A stretch of DNA of 64,000 bases. It comes from Lysobacter_L cavernae (lineage in GTDB: Bacteria; Pseudomonadota; Gammaproteobacteria; Xanthomonadales; Xanthomonadaceae). Each line of letters starts with the position of its first letter. Position 1 is the stretch's first letter. A program made the translations under genes and the position numbers. The stretch spans positions 310,001-374,000 of the forward strand of contig NZ_JBHRXK010000004.1 in the NCBI RefSeq assembly GCF_042648505.1, written 5' to 3'. This document shows positions 40,055-49,110 of this stretch, in pieces. The notes beneath the pieces were generated by a model, which saw only the letters and a list, made by a program, of their open reading frames with translations, was not told the DNA's origin and made no database searches.

Positions 40055-42676
40055 TCAGCGCGTGCGGATGAACGACACCACCGCCCGTTGCAGGGCGTCG
40101 TCCTCGTCCATGCCGCCGTGGGTGATCGCGCGCGTGGCGGCGTTGCCCTCGGCGATGATGCGGCCGGGGCTGGGCAACTGGCGCACCATCGGCCCCCAGG
40201 CGTGGGTCGCCATGGCCGGCACGAGGTGTTTCTCCATGCCCAGCAGCGGTGTTTCTTCGTGTTCCTCGAACGAGCGCGCCACCAGGTACAGCAACGAGTG
40301 GCCGTACGGCGAGCAGGTGCCGTCGGCGCGTTCGGCGGCGTCGGTGAGGTTGGCGATCAGCATCCGGATGCCACGCGACGCGATGGCCGTGCCGAGGTTC
40401 TTGTCAAAGGTATCGATGCGTACCGCCGGTGCCAGCAGGCTGATCGTGCGCAGGTCGAAGCCCTGCTTGAGTGCGCGCGGCGCCAACCAGCTGTGGACGA
40501 TGCCACCGGCGGAATGGCCGATCAGGTGCAGGCGGATGGCCGGAAGCTTCCCGCGCGGAATCTTGCGGAACTGCTCGAACAGCTGGATCACGCCGGAGCC
40601 GCGTGCGCCAGACAAGGCGTTGGCGTTCTGTTTCATCTCGCCCCAGATCTTCTTGCCAAGCGGTCGCGCCAAGCCTTCCAGGCGCTCGTCCTTCCACTCT
40701 TCGAAGCGTTGCTTGAAGCGGTCCCAGCGCGGTCCGCCGGTGAGCTCGGCCTCGCCGCGGGTCACGTCCTCGAACAGGTTGGTGATGGTCTTCCACGCGC
40801 CGGTTTCCCACATCAGGAACACCGGGAAGATCCGGTTCGAGTACAGGTGCGGGATCCAGGTGCGCGCGGTTTTCGATGCGGCGTTCTCGTCGGTGAGGCC
40901 GCCATGTGCGTACACGGCGACATCGACGCTGTCCTGCGTGCCCAGGCCCCAGACCCGGCAGGCTTCGGGCAGGTGATGGTCGACCAGCAGGCGCAGGTCG
41001 TCGGCGCCGGTGCGGAAGCGGCCGCGCTCGCTCAGCTTGCCCTCGTTCTCCATGTTGACGACGAACGGCGAGATCTCGTGGTCGCCCAGGGTGGGGTCGC
41101 TCGACACCAGCGCGCGCCCGGTCTGCGCCTCCACGCGCAGCGACGGCGAGCGCGCGACGGCGTCGTGCTCGGCGGTGACCACGCCCAGCTGCACCACCCA
41201 GCAATCCATCGCGTTGTCGAGCCAGTCGGCGTAGGGCAACACGGCAAAACCGCCGCGGCCCCAACTGGGGCCCCAGGAGTTCTGGATGATGAAACCCTCG
41301 CGCGTGTAGCCGACGATGGCGAAGGCGTGGCCCTGGTCGCGCGCACCGGGCGAGGCGGTGATGATCGGCAGCTCGCTGATCGTGGTCGGCGGCGGGCTGG
41401 CGCGATTGTTGAGCAGCAGGTCCCAGCGCGCGTGGGTGAACGCACTGGCGACCAGCGCGCCGGCCTCGGCCAGGGCGATGTGCATGTCGCGGATGTTCTC
41501 CGGCGAAATGCGGTAGTACGCGCCCATCGGCCGCTTGACCGCGTCCAGCCACCAGTCCTCGCCTGGCGTGTTGGTGGCAGCGGGCATGTCCAGATCGGCC
41601 CACAGCCGGCCGGCGCTGGCGCCATGGCGTGACCAGCCCTTCAGTGCGCCACGCAACGACGAGCCACTGTCGACGTCGTCGTCCTCGGCCCATTCGTCGT
41701 AGCGGCGCGCCATGCTGTAAAGCATGTAGCCCGAGATCGGCTCGACCGCACGCTGGCCGCGATCGAGCAGGTATTCGATGGTAGTCGCCAATGCGAAGCC
41801 GGTGCAGGCGTTGGTCTCGCGCTGGTGCTTGGTCTGGCGCGGGTCGTTGGGCATCATCCAGTCGCGCGGAGCGACGGCGATGCTGGGTTGGTACATCCAG
41901 TCGCGCAGGTCGACCGGATCGGGCCGCACGTTGCGCCGACGCGGGTTGCGCCGGCGCGTGGTCTGCACCGCCGCGAACGATTCGCGCCCGGGCGGCAGTG
42001 ATGGTTCGGCGGCAGCCGATTTCCTGGCCTTGCCGCGCGCACGGCGACCGGCGATTGCCTCGGCGGCCTCCAGTTCCTCGCGCGACACCGCCTTGTCATC
42101 CTGGCCGTGGTAACGCGCGTACGCCGCGGCCATCTTCTGGTCGTAGCGGTTCTTGGCGTAACCCGGGCCATTGTAGGCTGCGGCGAAGCGCGCCCAATTG
42201 CGTCGTCGCAGCGCGACCAGGAACGGTGGCCGCGAGATGAAGCGTGCGAACGCACCGACCTGCTCTTCGGCGCCGGCATGGTGGGCGGCGACGAACGCAT
42301 CGACATCGCGGAAGCCGGCATAGGAATAGTTGAAGCCCATGATCTGGAACATGCCCCAGCTGGCCGACTGCAGCGCCGAGGCGCGATCAAGCTGGCACGC
42401 CGCCTCCAACCGCCGCCACTCACCGGTGAGCGAGCCGGAGTACTTGCTGCGGTCCCAGCGCGGGTAGCTCAGGCCGGAATGCTCGGCGTCGAAGCGCCCG
42501 CCGGTGAGGCGGTGGAAAGCGTGGCCTTCGAACAGGATCTTCGGCTTGTCCGACGGCGGAGGCAGGAAGCCGCTGCCGTTGGACTCGACCTCGGCCACGG
42601 CGCGCAATGCGGCCGGTTCGACCTCCAGCACCTCGGCCAGCCGAATCCAGTATTCCCGTGAGATTTGCCGTTCCAT
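40055..42676 (-). CDS. Three-domain hydrolase: muramidase + papain-like protease + alpha/beta hydrolase
   Basis: An 873-residue protein without a signal peptide. Residues about 5-190 match the N-acetylmuramidase (DUF3380) of phage endolysins: AVAEVESNGSGFL with probable catalytic Glu31, and KPKILFEGHAFHRLTG. A basic linker (about 205-255) follows. Residues about 255-500 are a C1A papain-like protease with Cys291 (NACTGFAL), His450 (DQGHAFAIVGY) and Asn466 (QNSWGPSWGRGG). Residues about 585-800 are an alpha/beta hydrolase with nucleophile elbow GHSAGG (Ser722) and HGGL at 591-594. All three active sites look intact. It is first in a leftward set with a membrane protein and a FecR-like protein. 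The combination suggests an anti-cell effector, which is inference. Confidence 0.85.
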   Translation of the reverse strand: MERQISREYWIRLAEVLEVEPAALRAVAEVESNGSGFLPPPSDKPKILFEGHAFHRLTGGRFDAEHSGLSYPRWDRSKYSGSLTGEWRRLEAACQLDRASALQSASWGMFQIMGFNYSYAGFRDVDAFVAAHHAGAEEQVGAFARFISRPPFLVALRRRNWARFAAAYNGPGYAKNRYDQKMAAAYARYHGQDDKAVSREELEAAEAIAGRRARGKARKSAAAEPSLPPGRESFAAVQTTRRRNPRRRNVRPDPVDLRDWMYQPSIAVAPRDWMMPNDPRQTKHQRETNACTGFALATTIEYLLDRGQRAVEPISGYMLYSMARRYDEWAEDDDVDSGSSLRGALKGWSRHGASAGRLWADLDMPAATNTPGEDWWLDAVKRPMGAYYRISPENIRDMHIALAEAGALVASAFTHARWDLLLNNRASPPPTTISELPIITASPGARDQGHAFAIVGYTREGFIIQNSWGPSWGRGGFAVLPYADWLDNAMDCWVVQLGVVTAEHDAVARSPSLRVEAQTGRALVSSDPTLGDHEISPFVVNMENEGKLSERGRFRTGADDLRLLVDHHLPEACRVWGLGTQDSVDVAVYAHGGLTDENAASKTARTWIPHLYSNRIFPVFLMWETGAWKTITNLFEDVTRGEAELTGGPRWDRFKQRFEEWKDERLEGLARPLGKKIWGEMKQNANALSGARGSGVIQLFEQFRKIPRGKLPAIRLHLIGHSAGGIVHSWLAPRALKQGFDLRTISLLAPAVRIDTFDKNLGTAIASRGIRMLIANLTDAAERADGTCSPYGHSLLYLVARSFEEHEETPLLGMEKHLVPAMATHAWGPMVRQLPSPGRIIAEGNAATRAITHGGMDEDDALQRAVVSFIRTR

Positions 42677-42931
42677 GGTTCACCTGCAAGCGTTGGCGTT
42701 TTCGTGCCCTCCTATAGGGAAACGCTGCAAATTCTGGTTTCCGGACGCGTGGCGCGGGATATTGACGCAACGGCCCGCTTCGCAATGGCAATTCACTTGG
42801 TGGGAGGTAAGCATGAGGATTCGCTCGGTTGGCCTCGCAACGTTTCGCTTTGTGGCGATGCCGCTGGGCGAGTGACGGAATTCTCCAATCGTCTGAATAT
42901 GAAAACGACAGGCGGCGATTAAACGAACGCC

Positions 42932-44410
42932 TCACAAGGTCTTCAAGTACTCCAGTAACGCAGATTTCTCGTTCCCGGGAAGGTCGGTTCCGAATGCATG
43001 CCCTTGGTTGCCGTTGGCGCGTTGACGGGTGTCGTGTCGCGTGCCGACGCGTTCGGCTTCGGCACCCTGCGTGACGAAGCCGACATTGACCGGGTCGTAC
43101 AGGTCGTAGCCGCGCCAGAACACGACCGGGCGTTGCGCTGGCGGGGTGAGCATGTCGCGCAGAGTCGGTACGGCGCCGTTGTGCAGGTACGGTGCGCGCA
43201 ACCACAGGCCGTCGAGGAAGGGCGGGTTGTAGCCGATCAAATCCTCCTCGACTAGCCCTTTGCGCTGGATTCCGAAGCCGCTGACGACGCGGTTGGCGGC
43301 GATGGCGTTCTGTGCGTTCCAGGCGTCGATGCGTTCGCGGTCGGTGTCGATACCGGCCAGTGGCTGGCGCGTGCCGGTCCTGTCGCTGGCATGGCAGGAG
43401 GCGCAGTGTGCGGCGAACACCGGTTGGCCGGACGCAGCGAGCGTGGCGTCAATCGGGAACGGGTATTTCGGCGGTGGTAGCGCGGACAGGTACTCCTGAA
43501 GCCAGCGCACGTGACCGAGGAACTCGTTGTTGGACTTCGGCGCCGCGTTCATCAGGCCCAGCGCCGAGTCGATGATGACCGATTGCGCGTCGTGGCTGTC
43601 GCCAGCGAAGTTCATCGTGGTGCCGGGACGCGCGTATTTCTTCAGGTTCCAGATCGGCGGCATGTCGGTCGGGCCGAGGCTGTTGTCCATCGGCAGTTCC
43701 AGCATGAAGTACTTGGTGAGGTTCATGCCGTCGTCGCGGCCGCGGCCCCAGTCGGGGAAGTCCTTGCGGTAGATCCAGGCGAACTGGGCCTCGCGTTCGA
43801 GCAGGCGCTGCTTGGTGATCGGGATCAGTGCGTAGCGGTAGATCAGTCGGTCCAGCCACGACAGTTCCGTCACCAGCCGGATCTCGTGCAGCAGGTTGTC
43901 GGCGTTGAAGCGCGGGTCCTTGGCGCAGTCGACCAGGAAGCGGAAGAACGCGCCGAGGTTGAGGGTGTGGCCGGGGCCGGCGGCGACAAAGGTCGGGTTC
44001 TCGTCGGGCGTCTTGCGGTAGCTGGCCATGTGGCAGGTGGCACAGGTATTGGCCACGCGCGGAAAGCCGATGGTCTTCTTGGTGAATCCGATTGGTAGTT
44101 CCTGTCCTTCTTCCCAGGCGACGCCGAACGATGCGTAGCCGCCGGGCCCGGGCAGCTTTTCCGGGAACATGCGCGGCAGCACATAGAAGATCCAATAGGG
44201 GATGCCGGCGTCGTTCTCGGCGCCGATCGAGCCGTACTTGAAGCGCATCTCGGGCGTGGCGGTGACCCAGTCCGGCTGCGGCTCCTCGCGGAACAGCTTG
44301 TACCAGGCGATGCCGCCGAGCATCGCGCCAAGCAGCAGCAATACCAGCAGTGCCCACAGCCACCAACGTTTCGGCCTGTTCGTTGCAGCGGTGTGGACAG
44401 TCTCGGCCAT
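42932..44410 (-). CDS. Di-heme c-type cytochrome, MauG/RoxA-like, membrane-anchored
   Basis: A 492-residue protein with one N-terminal hydrophobic anchor (about 16-37) and two heme sites, CATCH (123-127) and CASCH (336-340). The second half has GLWLRAPYLHNGAVPTLRDML, a signature shared with MauG/cytochrome-c-peroxidase-like and rubber oxygenase RoxA proteins. The start at 44410 is the Met before the anchor; the open frame further up overlaps the previous gene. It is the last gene of the five-gene operon and a clear paralogue of its neighbour at 44427-45968. The redox substrate is unknown. Confidence 0.85.
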   Translation of the reverse strand: MAETVHTAATNRPKRWWLWALLVLLLLGAMLGGIAWYKLFREEPQPDWVTATPEMRFKYGSIGAENDAGIPYWIFYVLPRMFPEKLPGPGGYASFGVAWEEGQELPIGFTKKTIGFPRVANTCATCHMASYRKTPDENPTFVAAGPGHTLNLGAFFRFLVDCAKDPRFNADNLLHEIRLVTELSWLDRLIYRYALIPITKQRLLEREAQFAWIYRKDFPDWGRGRDDGMNLTKYFMLELPMDNSLGPTDMPPIWNLKKYARPGTTMNFAGDSHDAQSVIIDSALGLMNAAPKSNNEFLGHVRWLQEYLSALPPPKYPFPIDATLAASGQPVFAAHCASCHASDRTGTRQPLAGIDTDRERIDAWNAQNAIAANRVVSGFGIQRKGLVEEDLIGYNPPFLDGLWLRAPYLHNGAVPTLRDMLTPPAQRPVVFWRGYDLYDPVNVGFVTQGAEAERVGTRHDTRQRANGNQGHAFGTDLPGNEKSALLEYLKTL

Positions 44411-44426
44411 TACCTTCTCCTGATGA

Positions 44427-45968
44427 TCAGAACGTCTTGAGGAACGCGACCAGCGCGTCCTTGTCGGCTGCCGGCAGCTGCGTGCCGTAGACCGCGCCGT
44501 CGTGACCGGCATTGGAGTTGCCAGGCACCGCGGTGTCGTAACGGAAGAATGCGACGCCGTCGCGCACGGCAACGTCCGACACGAAGCCGACCTTGCCGGT
44601 GTCGTAGACGTCGTCGCCGCGGTAGAACAGCTTTGGACGGGCAGCGGCGGGTTCGAGCAGATCGCGCAACGTCGGCACCGAGCCGTTGTGCAGGTACGGT
44701 GCGCGCAGCCACAGCCCGTCGAGTGGCATGTTGGCGTAGCCGTAGGTCTTGCGGAAATGGCGGAAGCGCCATGGGTAGCCGGCGTACAGCGTCGCCTGGT
44801 TGAGTGCGAGGTCGCGGGTGTAGCTGTCGAGGCGGCGGCGGTCGCTGCCGACCTGTGCCAGTGGCGTGACCTTGCCTACATACTTGCCACTGAAGTCGCG
44901 ACCGCTGGTGCCATGGCAGGCCGCACAGTAGTCATCATAGACGACCTTGCCGCGCGCGGATTGTGTTGCGTCGATCGCATACGGGTACTTCGGCGGCGGC
45001 AGGGTCAGCAGCCAGTCCTCGATGCGCTTGATCGCTTTGAGGTCGATCGTGGGTGGCGTGGTTCCAGTGCCGAACGCGGCGCTCTTGTTGCGTTCCTCGA
45101 CCGCGGTGTTGTTGCCATCCCAGTGCAGCTGCATGCCCTGACGCGGCTGTTGCAGCCAGATCGAGGGGAAGTCGGAGGGCGCGTTCTTCTCATCCTCCGG
45201 CAGCGCAGCGATCGGGAAGTTGAAGATCACCTTGGCGGCATTGAAGGTGTCGACGCGGCCCGGGCCCCATGCGGGGTATTGCAGCAGCGGCTCAAAGCGC
45301 CCGGCCAGCATCAGCAACCGGTCGCGCATCAACGCGATGGCGACCGGATAGATCACGTAGCGATCGAGCAGACCGAGCTTGTCGCCGCGTGCACGCATGG
45401 CACGGTCGATCTCGGGCACCACGAAGTCGCTGGTGAACTTCGGGTCGCGGGCGCAGCCGAACAGGAACTTCTGTAGCCCCCACACGTTGAAGCGATTGCC
45501 CGGCATGCCCAGGACGATGCGCGGGGTCGCGTTGGGCGCATCGCGCACGGTGCTGGTGTGGCACACCGCGCAGTTGAGGAAGGTGCGCTCGACGCCCTGG
45601 TAGTTGCGTTTCGACATGCCGACCGGCAAGTCCTTGCCGTCTTCATAGATCAGTCCGAGCGAGGCATAGCCGCGCGCTGGGTCGGGCAGGTGCTGCCCGC
45701 ACACGCGCGGCAACACCTGCCAGATCCAGTACGGCAGCCCCGATTCCATCTCGCCGCGGGTCGAGCCGTACTTGAAGTGCTCGGCGGCGTCGGCGTAGGT
45801 CACTGCCGAGTTGCGGTTCAGCAGGTACAGGCCATACACGCCGAATGCGGCCAGCAGCAGCGTTGGCAGCGTGAGTGCGAGTGCCAGCCAGCGCACCCAG
45901 CGGCGGTTGAACAGGCGTGCCAGTGCGGCGTTGGCGCGGGCCAGTGCGGTATGGAGCCGGGTCGCCAT
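44427..45968 (-). CDS. Di-heme c-type cytochrome, MauG/RoxA-like, membrane-anchored
   Basis: A 513-residue protein with a hydrophobic anchor (about 26-50) and heme motifs CAVCH (133-137) and CAACH (348-352). It shares with the downstream cytochrome the FKYGS motif, the PPPKYPxxIDAT element before heme 2, and GLWLRAPYLHNGSVPTLRDLL near the C-terminus. Roughly the same heme spacing (about 210 residues) in both shows duplication. It starts 24 bases after the lipoprotein gene and ends 16 bases before its paralogue. Located on the periplasmic side. Confidence 0.85.
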   Translation of the reverse strand: MATRLHTALARANAALARLFNRRWVRWLALALTLPTLLLAAFGVYGLYLLNRNSAVTYADAAEHFKYGSTRGEMESGLPYWIWQVLPRVCGQHLPDPARGYASLGLIYEDGKDLPVGMSKRNYQGVERTFLNCAVCHTSTVRDAPNATPRIVLGMPGNRFNVWGLQKFLFGCARDPKFTSDFVVPEIDRAMRARGDKLGLLDRYVIYPVAIALMRDRLLMLAGRFEPLLQYPAWGPGRVDTFNAAKVIFNFPIAALPEDEKNAPSDFPSIWLQQPRQGMQLHWDGNNTAVEERNKSAAFGTGTTPPTIDLKAIKRIEDWLLTLPPPKYPYAIDATQSARGKVVYDDYCAACHGTSGRDFSGKYVGKVTPLAQVGSDRRRLDSYTRDLALNQATLYAGYPWRFRHFRKTYGYANMPLDGLWLRAPYLHNGSVPTLRDLLEPAAARPKLFYRGDDVYDTGKVGFVSDVAVRDGVAFFRYDTAVPGNSNAGHDGAVYGTQLPAADKDALVAFLKTF

Positions 45969-45992
45969 GCGGATCCTTCCTGTCTCAGCCTG

Positions 45993-48188
45993 CTACGGCA
46001 GGCACGGCCGCAGCGCTTCGTAGTCATTGACCAGTAACGCGTCCAGTTGCGGGGATCGGCCGGTCTCGATGCGCAGCAGCTCTGCGGCGGTGCGCTCCAG
46101 GGACGCGGCCTCCGCCGGTGGCAAGGACGTATGCGGGTAGGGCAGTGCCAGCGGCGGCGGCATCGGGGTCTTTTCGCGCAGCGCCGGCTCGCGCCGCCAC
46201 ATCGCCAGGCGTGCGTACAGGCGCGGCGCGCAGTGCGCCATGTTGGCCGCGACCTGGGCGCCGGTACCGGCCAGGAAATTCGGAGGCGAGCGCTCGCCGG
46301 TAGCGTGGCAACCGGCGCATGGCGGGTAGAACGCGGCGAACGGCCGCGCCGGGCCACGGCTTGGCGTGGGCGGTGCCGCGGCTTCGACCCGCGGCGGCGG
46401 TAGACGAACGGCGGGGTCGCAACAGTCGTCGGATCCGCTCATGCCCAGATGCGAAAACAACGCTGCGACCAGGCGTGGGCGGTCGAACGGCTGCGCCGCG
46501 AATGGCGATGCCGGGCCGGTGTCGTCCGACAGAGCTGCGATCGCGGCGCGCAGTGGTGCGAGATCGTCGATCACGGTGATGGTGGCGTCGGCGACCGTGC
46601 CGCCCGTGCCGTCGGGCCAGCGCAGCGTGATGCGGTCGATCACGGCGCCGTCGGCAAGGCGCGCGCGCAGGTCGCGATGCTGCAGACGCAACACCGTGCC
46701 TTCCGCGGCAAGCCCCGTGCCCGGCGCCACCGTGAGCTGGTGCAGCGGTGGATGGCCGACCACGGCAAGCCCATCGACCGTGCCGGCTTCGATGCGAGCG
46801 CCGCGTAGCAGGAGCCGGCCGCGCAGTTGCGCCGTGGCTGGCGTCTGTGCCTGATCGCAATCGAAGCGCAACGATGCCGTGGTCCGCTCAAGTGTGCAGC
46901 GCGCCACGTACTGCCGCTGCTGGCCGCCGCCGCGGTCGTGCAGGTGCCGGTCGAGCGCGATGATTTCCGCAGCCGAGAAGAAGCCGCCGAGCCCGGCGAT
47001 AGTGCGCCGCGCCACGCTCGCTGCTTGTTGCTGAGGAGGCGATGCCACTGGCGGCGGCAGCGAAGCCGATGCATCCAGTCGCCAGACTTCCAGCGGCGGT
47101 CGCGGCAGCAGCGGCTCGAACCGCGCCGGCACGCCTGCCAGCACCGCGCCGGTCGGCTCGGTCGCCGTGCCCGGTGGCAGCGGATCGCGGTTGGCCAGGT
47201 CGGGATTCGGAATCGCCAGGCCGGCGGGCCAGCGCGCGCGCCATGCGCGCAGGAAGGCCGGAAGGAAGTCCACGCGCCAACGGGCGGCGCGCTCGTCGAA
47301 GCCACGTTCACCGCTAAGACGGTATTGCAGCGCGGCCAGCAGCGCCGCGCCACGGCAGCGTCGGCCTGCGGCATCGTTACCGCCGCAGCCGTCGCGCCAC
47401 AACCGCTGCCAGACGCCGAACAGGTTGGCGCGATCGGTGGACGCGTCGATCGCGCCGGGGATATCGACGCCGCGCCGCACCGGCACGCCAAAGAAGGCGT
47501 CGCCATGGCGTTGCAAGGCGGCGGCGACGCGCGGGTTGGCATTGGTTTCGGCCCACACAGGCCGCGAGAAGATCGGCGCGAGGTTCTGGTGGCAGGCGGC
47601 GCAGACATCGCGGCGCGCGTAGCTGACCCGCGGGGTCGTCCCGGCGCGGTAATCGTGCACCAACTGGAATTCGAAGCGCCCCGCCGCCTCGTTGTAGCTG
47701 ATCACCTCGATCAGCCCGGCCTGTTCCTGGTAGCCGAGGTACAGCCGATCCTTGAGCAGCGCATGCGCGGTGGTCGCGCGCGCGCCCTCGCCATCGACCG
47801 CGGCCACCACGCGCGGGTGCGCGAAGAAATCCGGCGATGCGGTCAAGCGCTGCAGCGAGCGGCCGAGCGGGATCAGCACCGCGCGCGAGCACGGCGCTGC
47901 CGCATCGCAACCGGCGCGCTCGTCGATTCGTCGCAGCAGCGCATCGAACGGGAACGGGATGTCCTGGACGTACCGCCCGTCCTGCTCATGGCGGGAGATG
48001 CTGTCGAACAGCGAGTGGCCAAGCGGCGGACGGTCGGGTCCGGTGCGCGCGGGATTCACTGCCCAGCGCGGCTGTGGCGGCTGCGGCGTTTCAGCCGTTG
48101 GCCGGCAGGCGGCGACGAGCAGCGCGAGCGCGGTGCCGACCAGTGCAGCCGTCATCGGCAACGGAACGTGGCGTCGCATCCTGGGCAT
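45993..48188 (-). CDS. Lipoprotein with two CxxCH heme motifs, function unknown
   Basis: A 731-residue exported lipoprotein: signal peptide with lipobox LVAAC (Cys28). Heme-type motifs CAACH (196-200) and CAGCH (624-628) lie far apart, with a Cys-poor beta-rich stretch between. The first ~260 residues include GHSLFDSISRHEQDG and QLVHDYRAGTTPRVSYARRD. I do not recognise the family. It sits between a plain lipoprotein and two di-heme cytochromes with gaps of 34 and 24 bases, so it is probably a partner or electron acceptor in the same envelope complex. Confidence 0.75.
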   Translation of the reverse strand: MPRMRRHVPLPMTAALVGTALALLVAACRPTAETPQPPQPRWAVNPARTGPDRPPLGHSLFDSISRHEQDGRYVQDIPFPFDALLRRIDERAGCDAAAPCSRAVLIPLGRSLQRLTASPDFFAHPRVVAAVDGEGARATTAHALLKDRLYLGYQEQAGLIEVISYNEAAGRFEFQLVHDYRAGTTPRVSYARRDVCAACHQNLAPIFSRPVWAETNANPRVAAALQRHGDAFFGVPVRRGVDIPGAIDASTDRANLFGVWQRLWRDGCGGNDAAGRRCRGAALLAALQYRLSGERGFDERAARWRVDFLPAFLRAWRARWPAGLAIPNPDLANRDPLPPGTATEPTGAVLAGVPARFEPLLPRPPLEVWRLDASASLPPPVASPPQQQAASVARRTIAGLGGFFSAAEIIALDRHLHDRGGGQQRQYVARCTLERTTASLRFDCDQAQTPATAQLRGRLLLRGARIEAGTVDGLAVVGHPPLHQLTVAPGTGLAAEGTVLRLQHRDLRARLADGAVIDRITLRWPDGTGGTVADATITVIDDLAPLRAAIAALSDDTGPASPFAAQPFDRPRLVAALFSHLGMSGSDDCCDPAVRLPPPRVEAAAPPTPSRGPARPFAAFYPPCAGCHATGERSPPNFLAGTGAQVAANMAHCAPRLYARLAMWRREPALREKTPMPPPLALPYPHTSLPPAEAASLERTAAELLRIETGRSPQLDALLVNDYEALRPCLP

Positions 48189-48222
48189 CCGTACCGTCGG
48201 TCGTCATGCCACGTCCTGCGCC

Positions 48223-49101
48223 CTACTGCACTGACGCCAGCACCCGCTGCTGCGTGCCCGGCCAGCAGTCCTCGGCGACCTGTCCGGTCTTCGCGAACGC
48301 GGCCCCGTCGCGCTCGGCGATCGCCTTGTTGTAGAGAGTGAAGTCGAGCAGGAACACGCGGCCGAGGTAGGCGCGGCCGAGATAGAAACCCGGGCGTACC
48401 ATGCGGATCTCGTCGCGTACCTGCAGGCCGTTGCGGCCGGCGAGGAAATCGGGCTTCTCGCGGTAGCCGGGGAGGGTGTCGGTGAAGGCGTAGTCGATGA
48501 TGATCGACTCGCGGCGGCTGTCGAGCAGACTCTGCCCGCAGTACAGCCTGGCCGGGAACAGCAGCCATTGATCGCGGCCTTCGACGCTCGCCTTGGGAAT
48601 GTCGCCGAGGTCGCTGCCGACCAGCGGCTGCAGCAGCCGCGTGTCCTCGATGCGGTTACGCAGCAGGCGCTGGTCGCGGTAGAACACCTTGCCCTTCCAC
48701 AACGCGCGGCCCAGTTGCTCGAGCTTGATCGTCTTCCATTCGACGGCGAGCCCGGGCAGGCCGCCGACGATCTCCGCCAGGCGGCGGTCGCCGCTTTGGC
48801 CCTTCGGAAACAGCAGGTCGCCGTCGAACGCGCCATCGGGAATCGGGCCGGCACTGAGGCGTGCGTAGATCTGGTCGATCTGTTCCTGGTCAAAGCGCTG
48901 GATGTTGTCCGGCGTCAGCTTCTGCAGGTCGGCGACCGACAGCGGATGGCGGTGTTCGACCTCGGCGAAGTCCGGCTTGCTGGCATGGCTCTCGTCGTAC
49001 TTCAGGAAGCCGATGTCGGGCTTGCGCTCGCAGCCGGCCAGCAGGATCAGGATGGCCAGCAGGGCGGGTTGCGAGACGCGGATGACAGAGCCAGGGTCCA
49101 T
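48223..49101 (-). CDS. Lipoprotein of unknown function in cytochrome operon
   Basis: A 292-residue protein with signal peptide and lipobox LLAGC (Cys24) followed by ERKPD. No CxxCH motif; three further cysteines are not paired as heme sites. It is charged and soluble after the anchor, with PIPDGAFDGDLLFPKGQSGDRRL and FYLGRAYLGRVFLLDFTLYN. I do not recognise the family. It starts nine bases after the 853-residue cytochrome stop, so it is co-transcribed with it. Confidence 0.7.
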   Translation of the reverse strand: MDPGSVIRVSQPALLAILILLAGCERKPDIGFLKYDESHASKPDFAEVEHRHPLSVADLQKLTPDNIQRFDQEQIDQIYARLSAGPIPDGAFDGDLLFPKGQSGDRRLAEIVGGLPGLAVEWKTIKLEQLGRALWKGKVFYRDQRLLRNRIEDTRLLQPLVGSDLGDIPKASVEGRDQWLLFPARLYCGQSLLDSRRESIIIDYAFTDTLPGYREKPDFLAGRNGLQVRDEIRMVRPGFYLGRAYLGRVFLLDFTLYNKAIAERDGAAFAKTGQVAEDCWPGTQQRVLASVQ

Positions 49102-49110
49102 GGTGTCCTC

